Assembly (NCBI GenBank): GCA_963822905.1
Contig: CAWGJF010000005.1
Span: 1 to 18,643 of the forward strand
DNA length: 18,643 nucleotides
Source: CAWGJF01 sp963822905
Lineage (GTDB): Bacteria; Bacteroidota; Ignavibacteria; Ignavibacteriales; Ignavibacteriaceae
Direction: 5' to 3'
The notes under the pieces are model-generated. The model was not told the origin of the DNA. It did not search any database and saw only the letters and a program-made list of their open reading frames with translations. The translations under genes and the position numbers were made by a program. Below are positions 6,404-15,134 of this stretch, piece by piece (the stretch's first letter is position 1; every line of letters begins with the position of its first letter).

Positions 6404-7132
6404 TTAATAGGTTTTAGACAATTTTAAAAAAGGTTGACGCAATGGATTGAGTATCCGGTAAACACCATTGTTATTTAAAGCGTTAGAAATTTTAGGAAAT
6501 GTCATTCCCCAACCGATCCCGTTAACTATTCCTTTTACCATTTCTATTTCAGCACCTGAACTATGTTTAATTTTAATGTCAGCTGGTCCCTGCGCTGACC
6601 ATGATTCCGATTCATCCGTTTCTGTTTGATTGTTTGAAGATATAGTGGCTTTAGTTTGCATCCACATACAAGCATTAAAAGTTCCAAAGGAAACACCGAC
6701 AGTAGTTGTATCAAGCAAGGTCTCTTCATATTTTATTATATAATTGTACCCCATATAAGTAAATGTTGTTTGAAACGTATAGGTTTGATTAAAACGAATG
6801 GAATCCGGTAGTGATGACATTGGTTCATCAAAGAGAACGAGTTCGTCTCCGTAAAATTTAAAACCCGCATAACCATCAACGCTGTAGTAAAATTCATCGC
6901 TATCGCTGTTTAAAATAGTAACATACATATTACCATTAATATTATAAACTGCACCGAATGATTCCCAACTGTTATCAGACCACTCTTTGTAGAAAACACT
7001 GTCAATAGAAGAACCATACGCATTGAGCTGTAAATACCTGTTATCCGTGGGATCAACAGGATTATCTTTCTTTTTGCAGGATGAAAATATTAAAGCAATT
7101 GATGCAAGAAGAATTACTATAACTGATTTCAT
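6404..7132 (-). CDS. Putative lipoprotein, unknown function
   Basis: The 242-residue product begins with a type II signal peptide (KSVIVILLASIALIFSSC, Cys19 as the lipid-bearing residue) followed by KKKDNPVDPTDN, a charged linker typical of Bacteroidota lipoproteins. The lipobox (FSSC) lacks Leu at -3, which is tolerated in this phylum. The mature part is rich in Tyr, Ser, Asn and aromatic residues and predicted beta strands (YFYSVDGYAGFKFYGDELVLF, cut short here), and it contains one Cys and several Trp. No domain was recognised. It is probably anchored in the outer membrane, perhaps on the cell surface. It stands alone, divergent from the small zinc-knuckle gene, with a 441-nt gap between the two starts. 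Only AGG is seen near a ribosome-site distance upstream. Confidence 0.75.
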   Translation of the reverse strand: MKSVIVILLASIALIFSSCKKKDNPVDPTDNRYLQLNAYGSSIDSVFYKEWSDNSWESFGAVYNINGNMYVTILNSDSDEFYYSVDGYAGFKFYGDELVLFDEPMSSLPDSIRFNQTYTFQTTFTYMGYNYIIKYEETLLDTTTVGVSFGTFNACMWMQTKATISSNNQTETDESESWSAQGPADIKIKHSSGAEIEMVKGIVNGIGWGMTFPKISNALNNNGVYRILNPLRQPFLKLSKTY

Positions 7133-7573
7133 TTGAGTGCCTATAGATATTGTTTATCCGGATTTTTAAGTTGGATTATCATCTTTTATACCAGAAAAAA
7201 ATTATTTTTTAGTAGCAGATCGGGATAACTCAATCATAAACAAATGTAGAATCAACTTATCCACGGAAATAATTTGGTATATGAATATTAATAGTTAACT
7301 AAAATGAACAAATGATACTTATAATTAATTCTGCAACTTTTTTATTATTACAAAAAATAAATTATAAACTGTCAGGGATATTTATAGATATACTCTTTAC
7401 AGGCTTTTTTATTTGTTTTGAATACTTTTTGTTAATTCAGTGGATTAATTAAACTTTCTATTGTATTTTGTTATAGGGCTATATGGTAATATTATTCCTT
7501 ACAAAATAAATCCTGACAGATTTATTGAGCATTAAATAACAGAATGCTAATAAAATCACCAGAGAGGTTATGT
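7133..7573. other. AT-rich divergent intergenic region
   Basis: This gap separates the minus-strand lipoprotein from the plus-strand small zinc-knuckle gene and should hold both promoters. A minus-strand TACATTTG (7248 to 7241) fits the Bacteroidota -7 element but lacks a good TTTG partner. A plus-strand TATTTTG near 7460-7470 is one base short of the consensus. No open frame, RNA or strong hairpin was found. Confidence 0.5.
7561..7567 (+). promoter_or_regulatory. Ribosome binding site that sets the start of the small zinc-knuckle gene
   Basis: AGAGAGG lies 6 nt before the ATG at 7574. This favours that codon over the in-frame ATG at 7544, which has no such sequence. Confidence 0.6.
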
Positions 7574-7783
7574 ATGAGAGAACAAACCATTATGATGCAC
7601 GAAGAGGCAGTTTGTCCTGAATGTAGTGGCATCGGGAAATTCAATTCTGAAGTTGAATGCAGAAACTGTAATGGTACCGGGATTGTTAATTATGGAAATT
7701 TCACCAGGTTCAGTTCCCGGTTTGTGTTTAACTCAGTAACGCTTGCTTATTTAATAATTTATGCACTGCTGATAGTTTTTTAA
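7574..7783 (+). CDS. Small membrane protein with DnaJ-type zinc knuckles
   Basis: From the preferred start the product has 69 residues. It contains two Cys-x2-Cys-x-Gly-x-Gly units, CPECSGIG (14-21) and CRNCNGTG (29-36), the repeat that binds zinc in the DnaJ cysteine-rich domain; a pair of units makes one complete zinc site. The C-terminal 17 residues (about 53-69, VTLAYLIIYALLIVF) form one hydrophobic membrane segment that ends the protein, so it is probably tail-anchored with the zinc part in the cytoplasm. DnaJ itself has four such units and a J domain; neither applies here, so this is not a DnaJ fragment by simple truncation. Its partner is unknown. It is a lone plus-strand gene between two minus-strand units, and the distinct motif pattern makes it a likely real gene. 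Confidence 0.7.
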   Translation: MREQTIMMHEEAVCPECSGIGKFNSEVECRNCNGTGIVNYGNFTRFSSRFVFNSVTLAYLIIYALLIVF

Positions 7784-7907
7784 TTATTTTTCTCTGAAGT
7801 GGATTATCTTTAAGCTATGTTTGGTTCCCTAATTCTCATTTTCCAGTCGAAATAGACCCACGCACGAACAAATCTGCATTATTATTCATTGATCGTAGTT
7901 TGGATAC

Positions 7908-10900
7908 TTATCTTACAACTGCCAGCTTTTCGGTAACAGCTTGTGTCTTATCCCCCGCCTTCATAATGACTTTATAAAGATAAACACCATTTGATATTTC
8001 ATCACCATCCTGATCTTTTCCATCCCAGTAAATTTTATTGAAATCATACCTAAGATCAGTGGGAAAAAGCTGAATTTCGCGGATTAGTCTTCCGGCGATT
8101 GTGAAAATTTTTATTTTTATTTCTTCTGGAATCTGAGTTAGCTTGAATGTAAAATGAGTTTCGCCTCGTGTGGGATTTGGATAGTTATACACATTCATTA
8201 TTTTCATTTCACTTGATACGAGAAATGATCTTTTCACACCGCTCGAATCAACTATATTTCCATTCGTATTTCTCCATAACACTTTTAAAGTATATTCACC
8301 ATCTTCAAGTACTGGTTTAAAATCAACAACAACTTTGGGATTTTTCGTGGAGAAATTATAATTGATTATTGAAGTATCATTTGGAATTTCATCATCATCC
8401 AGAAAAATCAATACAGAATTCGGATCAGTAACGGGCAGTAAAGAATAATCATTCAACTCTATATGAATATCCGGTGCAGATGAGATATATTCACCATCTA
8501 AAATATCATTCCCATCAATTGTCAAATTCAAAACAGGAGTTGTAGTATCAGCCTTAATAAAAAACGGAACTGTAAAGAAATTATTATCTTCAAACATTTC
8601 CCTGACGGTGTTTAGCGGGTCAATTGTAATTAGAAATGATTTACTTCCGTTTCCCGAAGAAGTATTGTAACTAAGGTTAAAAACTGATTTGCTACCAGAT
8701 GAAAGTGAATCGAGTTTCTGAGTAAAAATATTTTCTCTTGAATTATCATCATTAATGACATCAACCGTAACTCTAAAACTATCTGCTTTTGTTTCCCCGA
8801 CATTATAAACAGAGAAATTGAGATCTATATTTTCTCCAACAGTAACAGAATCTGCAGAAGCAGATACAACCTGGTAGTTTACAGCAAGCTCGGGAAGAGG
8901 AATATATTTAACTCCAATTGATTTAATACGCGGAGATTCCTTTAAAGTATTAGCATGTAATTTAGCAAACAGTTCTATTTCAGGATATGTGTTAGCGGAG
9001 ATTCCACTTAAATCGGCAGTATCTCCAATAAAATTGAAAGCAGAAAGAGTATCAATTGTGTTATCTTCTTTTATTCCTATCGGATAATATTCAACTGACG
9101 ATCCGTCAGGAAGAGAATCTGTTTTGCTAACATACTGCCACTCAGAAGAATTTTTAATCCCCGGAAATCTTACCCACCCTTCTTCGTTCACAACAAACAA
9201 AGTTGTATCCAGGCTTGCTCTTCCATAAAACCTTTTCTTAAATGATTCTGGGACACTACCCTGTGAAGCACCTTTTTTACCAATCATACACCACGAATCG
9301 CGGTAAAGAACACTGTCAATATATAAGCTGCCAAGCGTTTCAATAGCCAATCTGACCGGTGTTCCATGAGAAAACCCGAGAACTGATTGAGCAGCGTCAG
9401 TGCAAACTGTCATAGCAAGAAGGGTTCCTGAAGGTAATGAATCAATATAATTTATTAATAATGTATCAGCTCCCGGTTCCGGATCATAGAAAGTAAAATA
9501 TTTAATATCTGAGGGTTCAAGTGTAATTGAATCAATAATTGCCGTTGCAATTCCCCAATAAAATGTGTTAGGAAGGATTTCATTATAGTTAAATTTTATT
9601 GAACCGAATTCCCCATCATCAGAACCTGCTGAAGTGATTACCAGGATATTATTCTGTCTAATCAGTTTCCATGAACCGGTAGTTGAATCATAAGACACAT
9701 GCATTGCTTCAACATCATTTGTACTAAATGAATTATCGAACAACCAGTTTAAATTACTCTGCTTATTGAATAGTGAATAAGCTTCAGACCATGTAGCCTG
9801 GGATGAATTTAACTTTACTCTCCACCAATATCGTTTGTTCAGTTGAGTTAACTGTAGTGGGAATGATGAATGGACCAAATCAAGATCAACATTAAATTGA
9901 GATGCATTAGAAAAGTTTTCTTTATCTGCAATTTCAACTATAAAAGATGATACTGAATTATCCGCAGCAAGAACTGGATTTAGAAATCTTAAACTATCGA
10001 GAAGTGGATTATAAAAATTTTCAGCTTCAAGCGGACGAACAGAGGTAGAGTAAACTAAATATGTGAACTGAGCTTCATTGTCATCTTCGTACATTTCATC
10101 AATTAAATTGTCTTTATCAATTTCCGCTTTGAAAGTATGTTCACCAACCTGACCGTTCACAGGCAGAGTAACAGCTAATTGTTGTTTAAACAAAAGTGAT
10201 GGGATTCTGATTTCTTCGGTAAAACTCTCAGTACCGAGATAAATATCCGTAAGAGAAATCATAACCGAGTCTTCAGGTACTTTTCCAAGATTTGAAATGT
10301 TAATTAATATTGTTACAGAATCATCTACATCCAGAGGATTTGAACCGGCAATAGAAAATGAATTTGAATTAACAGCAAAGTTCGGTTTGGTAGGTAGTGC
10401 AAATGAAATTAAAGGATCACCAAAGAAAATATTACAATAATTAAAAACCTTATTCACATCACTCAACCCATTGACATCGAGCAATTCAATTTTAGCTTCA
10501 AAGTGAGCCTGTGAAGTAACGAGGAATGAATCAACCAGTAATTTTTTATAAAATAATTTCGGGAATGTAACAGAACTTGAAATGTATCCCCAGCTTGAAT
10601 TTCCAAGATATGAAATTGCCTGCCCGTCGACAGAACTTGTGACAAATAATTCACCAAACGCATCAACATCCGGCTCCGCAAATTTTCCAGTTGAGCAGCC
10701 AAAATCGGAAATCAATGGTAACCGGTCATCAAAAATATTTTTAAGATCCGATACATCTGTAATCCCATTATCCCATGTTTCCGTTCCACTATGCCCGATG
10801 TATGAAATAAATAATGCACCGCTATCTAATACATTTTCAATCTGCTCGAGAGTATATGGTCCGAAGTTAGTTGAAGGATTTACGGTTTTATAAAAATGAA

Positions 10901-13301
10901 TCCCGTTTCCGCCAACGGGAGCTGGGGTTATATAATTGTTCTTAATAAAATCATTTGCAGATTTTAACTGGGAAAGTTGAAGTGTATCTGCCGGATCACC
11001 TCCGCTGAAAAATACAAACTGTTTGTTGAATTCATCATACCGCCTACTGATATATTTTTGATGCTTATCTAAATAGCGAAGAACATCTTCGTTTGTTTCG
11101 GCTGGTATTCTACCTACAAACATTTGCGGTAGATTAACATTTGTAGTATCCCACATTGTAAACCAATTATCGCTAACGGGAAATCCGTAAGATGGGACTA
11201 AATTTTTTCTTTCAACAATAGGTGGAGGATTAAGTTTTTTCTTATAATCATAATTAGCATCACCAAGTAACAATAAAGACGAAGGTGAAGGTGCAATCCA
11301 GTTTGAATTTGCATACTCAAGAAAGCTTTTTATTGCCTCAGGTTTATTATAGCCATAAGAAAATTCATCAAAAATATCATCCACAAAAATTAATTCACTC
11401 CTGAGATTATAATTTTGATTAATGAAATTATGATATGAGTTTACTGAATTTTGTAAAACTTTGTTTGAAATTATTATTTCGTCTGCTCCTCTCGATAAGT
11501 CACGAAGATTTTCAAACATTTTTTTCTTTACAAAAAGCGGTGAAAGTGAAGCGCTATCCTTAACTATAAAATATTCATCACCTGAAGAAATAGTGTCAGA
11601 AAAACTTAAGGTTGATGATGTAATATTAAAAGAAGTAATTTTCTTTAATGAAGGTTTTATTTTATAAACCAGCATTTGAGAAACCGGAAGAGTAATATTC
11701 TGAACTTTTATCACTTTTAAATCATTCTGATATCCTTCCCCAACTCTGATTAATAAGGAATCATTTGCTGCAACATTATTACTTTCATACTCAAGATCAA
11801 CCCAGTCAATTAACGCCTGGTGGAAAACCCCGGCATCATTTGGTAATCCGAAAATCCGGATTCTATTATTATCGCCTGCGATAAGCTGGTTAGTACTAAA
11901 TTCATTGCTAAAATTAACAGTTTGTTTAAAATCGAATACGATTGTATCCTGAGGTGATGTGGAATTTAAACTCATACCAAAACGATGTGCATTTGTAACT
12001 ATATTATCAGCCGCGTTACTGATCATTCTTGCTGTGATTTTAAGGGGTTTATCAGGCACAAAATTATTTGCAGAAAAAATTATTGAACTTGACCCTGATT
12101 GATTACGAACAAGCCATGTCCAGACTTTATTTTCCTGCCAGAAAGGTAGTTGAACTCTTGGTATTACAGCATCATAATACCAAAGCTGCATATCGTTTTC
12201 AAAATGAGTAAATGCAATATGTGACTCAAGAGTATCTGTTGCGCCTGATGGATTTACATTTTGAAGATTAATTCTTTGTCCATTGTTCCCACTCCAATTC
12301 AGCCAGACAATTGTTGTATCGGAATAACGATTAAGATAATTTTTATAGTCCTGCCGGGTTTGAACTATTTCTTTATAATTTTCTCCACTGTAATTTTTTT
12401 TACAATAAAATTCTATATAGTCTCCCTGGTCAAATGAGAGGTCACTTTCACCGAAAACAAACAATGGTATTTCTGTCCCTTCTTTATAAACTTTTACTTT
12501 TGTTGGATCAATTGAGGAAGGATTAACTCCATAGCCTAACAAATCATCATAAGTGATTTTGTAAATTCCATCTTCAGAGATATTAAGTTTAACATACTCA
12601 GAGTTATAATCAATCCAGTTGCCGCTTGAATCATCAAGAGCTAAATTTCTAATCCCTCTGTATTTATCTGCATCTTTATAATTAACAATAATATTTTGCA
12701 ATACTTTATTAAAATATCCAGATTGTGTGCGAGCAGGTGCAAATGGCTTAACGTCCTTGATGCTTAGTTCAACCTTGACAGAATTTATTTCAATAAGATT
12801 TCTGTTCAGCCAGTCATAACGATATTGATTTACCCTTACAACAGCACAATAATAATCTCTCAGCCAGGTGTAACCGGCTATTTCACATTCGGAAACAGGA
12901 TAAATTTTATTTGAATAATATTTTTTATCAATTCCTGAATTTGAATAATTCATTACAGAATCCTTCAAATAAACATCCGGATTACTTTCAGGTTGAACAT
13001 CATTGTAAATTTTAGTTTCCGTTTTACCTGATTTAATTGTTACTTTGCTACCGGGAGGGATAGCAACAAAAAATGTTTTTGAGGGGAGAACTGGTGAGCC
13101 GGGAGTACTTTCATCTTTATAGTCACTAAAATCAATCTTTTTAATTCCGTTGCCGATTAGCTCAAACGGTCTTGATTGAAGTTTAATATTAAGAACAATG
13201 TTATCAATTTTATCCTCGAACGTAACGACATCCTGCTGTGCGTACGAAATGAAAAACATCTGTAAAATCAGCAATGAGATAAAACTAAATCTAATACTCA
13301 T
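7908..13301 (-). CDS. T9SS-secreted gingipain-like C25 cysteine peptidase (PorU/PorU2-like)
   Basis: From the ATG at 13301 the protein has 1797 residues. A signal peptide (MSIRFSFISLLILQMFFISYA) is followed by a C25-type N-terminal propeptide region (about 30-200). The caspase-like C25 peptidase domain (about 608-968) has catalytic His837 in YIGHSG and Cys869 in DFGCSTG. Next come a CARDB-type beta domain (about 990-1085), a fibronectin-like region (about 1095-1180), beta-sandwich segments with an ILEI/PANDER-like insert (about 1278-1363), and a second CARDB-type domain (about 1470-1580). An Ig-like domain and a FlgD-like T9SS sorting domain (YNYPNPTRGETHF onward, the last ~90 residues) complete it. 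The sequence is open 36 nt further to a TTG at 13337 that abuts the previous stop, but that start would bury the signal peptide. It is last in the glycan operon. PorU sortases join T9SS cargo to surface polysaccharide, so a sortase-like role is possible; a plain secreted protease is the alternative. Confidence 0.88.
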   Translation of the reverse strand: MSIRFSFISLLILQMFFISYAQQDVVTFEDKIDNIVLNIKLQSRPFELIGNGIKKIDFSDYKDESTPGSPVLPSKTFFVAIPPGSKVTIKSGKTETKIYNDVQPESNPDVYLKDSVMNYSNSGIDKKYYSNKIYPVSECEIAGYTWLRDYYCAVVRVNQYRYDWLNRNLIEINSVKVELSIKDVKPFAPARTQSGYFNKVLQNIIVNYKDADKYRGIRNLALDDSSGNWIDYNSEYVKLNISEDGIYKITYDDLLGYGVNPSSIDPTKVKVYKEGTEIPLFVFGESDLSFDQGDYIEFYCKKNYSGENYKEIVQTRQDYKNYLNRYSDTTIVWLNWSGNNGQRINLQNVNPSGATDTLESHIAFTHFENDMQLWYYDAVIPRVQLPFWQENKVWTWLVRNQSGSSSIIFSANNFVPDKPLKITARMISNAADNIVTNAHRFGMSLNSTSPQDTIVFDFKQTVNFSNEFSTNQLIAGDNNRIRIFGLPNDAGVFHQALIDWVDLEYESNNVAANDSLLIRVGEGYQNDLKVIKVQNITLPVSQMLVYKIKPSLKKITSFNITSSTLSFSDTISSGDEYFIVKDSASLSPLFVKKKMFENLRDLSRGADEIIISNKVLQNSVNSYHNFINQNYNLRSELIFVDDIFDEFSYGYNKPEAIKSFLEYANSNWIAPSPSSLLLLGDANYDYKKKLNPPPIVERKNLVPSYGFPVSDNWFTMWDTTNVNLPQMFVGRIPAETNEDVLRYLDKHQKYISRRYDEFNKQFVFFSGGDPADTLQLSQLKSANDFIKNNYITPAPVGGNGIHFYKTVNPSTNFGPYTLEQIENVLDSGALFISYIGHSGTETWDNGITDVSDLKNIFDDRLPLISDFGCSTGKFAEPDVDAFGELFVTSSVDGQAISYLGNSSWGYISSSVTFPKLFYKKLLVDSFLVTSQAHFEAKIELLDVNGLSDVNKVFNYCNIFFGDPLISFALPTKPNFAVNSNSFSIAGSNPLDVDDSVTILINISNLGKVPEDSVMISLTDIYLGTESFTEEIRIPSLLFKQQLAVTLPVNGQVGEHTFKAEIDKDNLIDEMYEDDNEAQFTYLVYSTSVRPLEAENFYNPLLDSLRFLNPVLAADNSVSSFIVEIADKENFSNASQFNVDLDLVHSSFPLQLTQLNKRYWWRVKLNSSQATWSEAYSLFNKQSNLNWLFDNSFSTNDVEAMHVSYDSTTGSWKLIRQNNILVITSAGSDDGEFGSIKFNYNEILPNTFYWGIATAIIDSITLEPSDIKYFTFYDPEPGADTLLINYIDSLPSGTLLAMTVCTDAAQSVLGFSHGTPVRLAIETLGSLYIDSVLYRDSWCMIGKKGASQGSVPESFKKRFYGRASLDTTLFVVNEEGWVRFPGIKNSSEWQYVSKTDSLPDGSSVEYYPIGIKEDNTIDTLSAFNFIGDTADLSGISANTYPEIELFAKLHANTLKESPRIKSIGVKYIPLPELAVNYQVVSASADSVTVGENIDLNFSVYNVGETKADSFRVTVDVINDDNSRENIFTQKLDSLSSGSKSVFNLSYNTSSGNGSKSFLITIDPLNTVREMFEDNNFFTVPFFIKADTTTPVLNLTIDGNDILDGEYISSAPDIHIELNDYSLLPVTDPNSVLIFLDDDEIPNDTSIINYNFSTKNPKVVVDFKPVLEDGEYTLKVLWRNTNGNIVDSSGVKRSFLVSSEMKIMNVYNYPNPTRGETHFTFKLTQIPEEIKIKIFTIAGRLIREIQLFPTDLRYDFNKIYWDGKDQDGDEISNGVYLYKVIMKAGDKTQAVTEKLAVVR

Positions 13302-13337
13302 ATAATTATTCAATTTATTTTTTTTAGTCTGATTCAA

Positions 13338-14060
13338 TTATAAGTTTTTAACTTTTAAAAATTTCACTCTTATCATATTTACTAAAAAAACAGGTATTCC
13401 CACAAGATATCTTTTCCAAAGTCTTTTCGGCTCTAAAAATAAGCGAAAGAACCACTCAATTCCCGAATTCCGGAATTTTTGAGAGATTCTCTTTTTCTTT
13501 CCGATTGTAAATTCAAGATAATATCCAACACAAATTATCATTTTAGCATTAACTTCTTTTGATAAATCATAAGCAAAAATTTCCTGTTTTGGCACTCCCA
13601 TTCCAATTACAATAGCGTCCACGTTACTTTTATTTATATTTTTTTGGATTTCGGAAAGCTGTTCAATATCAAAATAGCCATTAGAATAACCGGCAATTTT
13701 GAAATTCGTTTTTTCGACAAACTCTTGTAACTGCTGGTCCGAAAAACTTCCTCCAATAATATATATATTCTTTCCCTGTTTGTTAAGGAAATTCAGAATT
13801 TTATCATTTAAATCTGTAGCATTGAATCTACGGAGGTTTTTTCTACCGAGGAATTTTAGTAATAAATAAACACCAATCCCATCATTATAAATTGTAAAAT
13901 ATTCATCAATTAATTTTTGGTATTGTTCATCTTTTATATAAATATTAAAACAATTCTGATTGATATAAGTAAGCAATAAAGGTTGGACATCATCCGTTTT
14001 TTGATTAATCAAATCAAGAACTATTTTTTCTTCAGTTACTATTTTTTCAAGCAGCTTCAA
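13338..14060 (-). CDS. WecB/TagA/CpsF-family glycosyltransferase (GT26)
   Basis: The 240-residue protein has the GT26 signature. The aspartate region is YNDGIGV (D60), with RRFNATDL (80-84 region) following. A Rossmann-like strand IYIIGG comes next, then GMGVPKQE (153-160), and the C-terminal GIEWFFRLFLEPKRLWKRYL (200-219) that tethers the enzyme to the membrane. Family members transfer N-acetylmannosamine or a related uronic sugar from UDP to a lipid-linked acceptor in teichoic acid, ECA or capsule synthesis; which sugar is used here is unknown. The start is TTG at 14060, overlapping the previous stop as TTGA, with GCAGG about 10 nt upstream; an upstream in-frame TGA rules out a longer form. 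It acts on the cytoplasmic membrane face, probably extending the same glycan as its neighbours. Confidence 0.85.
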   Translation of the reverse strand: MKLLEKIVTEEKIVLDLINQKTDDVQPLLLTYINQNCFNIYIKDEQYQKLIDEYFTIYNDGIGVYLLLKFLGRKNLRRFNATDLNDKILNFLNKQGKNIYIIGGSFSDQQLQEFVEKTNFKIAGYSNGYFDIEQLSEIQKNINKSNVDAIVIGMGVPKQEIFAYDLSKEVNAKMIICVGYYLEFTIGKKKRISQKFRNSGIEWFFRLFLEPKRLWKRYLVGIPVFLVNMIRVKFLKVKNL

Positions 14061-15127
14061 ATATTCAACAACCTGCTATAAATATTTTTTAATGAGAAAA
14101 GATATTTTTCACAATTACAATTTTTGGCTACCTTCTGATGAAGCATTTCAGCCGTTTTTTTTGCTAAAGACATATTATTAATTACAAATTCAACTTTTTC
14201 TTTTAGATCATTTGGGTCTTCAGTATTTACCAGAAATCCATCCTTACCATCTTCAATGAATTCTGCAATCCCACCTGTACGCGACCCGATAAATGGTTTT
14301 TGAAATAATCCTGCTTCCAGCATAAAATAAGGAAATGAGTCAACTCTTGAAGGTAAAATAAAAATATCTGCCTCACTATAAATTTTTTCGATGTCAATTA
14401 CCGGAGAATAAATCTTTATTGGCTCATTTACTTCTGAATTTATTTTTAAATCATGATTCATTCCTAAAAGCCAGAGTTCCAGATCATATTTTTCTTTTAA
14501 CAAACCAAATGCTTCTAACAAAATATCTGTTCCTTTGTCTTTTGAAAACCTGCCCGCATAAAGTAAAATGACTTTTGAATCTTTTTTACCTGATTGTTTC
14601 TGCGAAACCGGGACAGCCTTGTTATCCGATTCATTTAAGATACAATTATGCAGCACAATTATTTTTTCTTCTTTAACATTGTACTTCTCTTTCAAGAACG
14701 AAGCAACATAATTACTAACAGCAATAATTTTATCAGATTGAAAACTAAGAGTTTTAAAACCTGAGACAATACTGTGAGCAGTAGTAATAGTTTTTATTTT
14801 ATTTTTTTTAGAAACTTGTAAAGCGATTAATTCAGGGTATCGATGGTGAGTGTGAATGATATCAATATTATTTTTCAGACAATATTTTTTAACTAAGTTT
14901 ACTGTTGAAAACAGATTTAATATCCCTTTATATCCCACATTGAACGGAATAACTTTTACGTTGCAGCCTAAATCACGGATCGAATCAAGCGCGTCTCCCT
15001 TGTTCACTATAAGATGAAGTTTATAACCATTATCATCTTTAAACAATTTTAATAAATGATTAACGTATCTTGTAACACCTGAGACGAGATTAAAATCTGT
15101 TGAAATATGCAGAACATTTAAAGGCAT
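14057..15127 (-). CDS. GT4-family glycosyltransferase (third GT of the operon)
   Basis: The 356-residue enzyme has a GT-B fold. Its N-terminal domain begins VLHISTDFNLVSGVTRYVNHLL and contains IDIIHTHHRYPEL (88-100) and TTAHS. The C-terminal nucleotide-sugar domain has YAGRFSKDKG (190-199) and ILPSRVDSFPYFMLEAG. The usual Glu-x7-Glu pair is seen as Asp263-x7-Glu271, a conservative variant of the first acid. TGGIAEFIEDGKDGFLV then matches GT4 enzymes. The likely role is retaining transfer of a hexose onto a lipid-linked glycan in the cytoplasm; donor and acceptor cannot be read. It starts 7 nt after the preceding GT and overlaps the GT26 gene by 4 nt. The gene has no clear Shine-Dalgarno sequence and is probably translated by coupling. 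Confidence 0.85.
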   Translation of the reverse strand: MPLNVLHISTDFNLVSGVTRYVNHLLKLFKDDNGYKLHLIVNKGDALDSIRDLGCNVKVIPFNVGYKGILNLFSTVNLVKKYCLKNNIDIIHTHHRYPELIALQVSKKNKIKTITTAHSIVSGFKTLSFQSDKIIAVSNYVASFLKEKYNVKEEKIIVLHNCILNESDNKAVPVSQKQSGKKDSKVILLYAGRFSKDKGTDILLEAFGLLKEKYDLELWLLGMNHDLKINSEVNEPIKIYSPVIDIEKIYSEADIFILPSRVDSFPYFMLEAGLFQKPFIGSRTGGIAEFIEDGKDGFLVNTEDPNDLKEKVEFVINNMSLAKKTAEMLHQKVAKNCNCEKYLFSLKNIYSRLLNI

Positions 15128-15134
15128 TATTTTT

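Noticed and set aside
7241..7248. Minus-strand TACATTTG as the lipoprotein promoter
   Set aside because: No TTTG element is found 19-21 nt upstream, so only half of the consensus is met.
10463..10893. Open frames overlapping the C25 catalytic region in other frames
   Set aside because: They lie on the other strand or frame of a strongly supported gene and show no family features.
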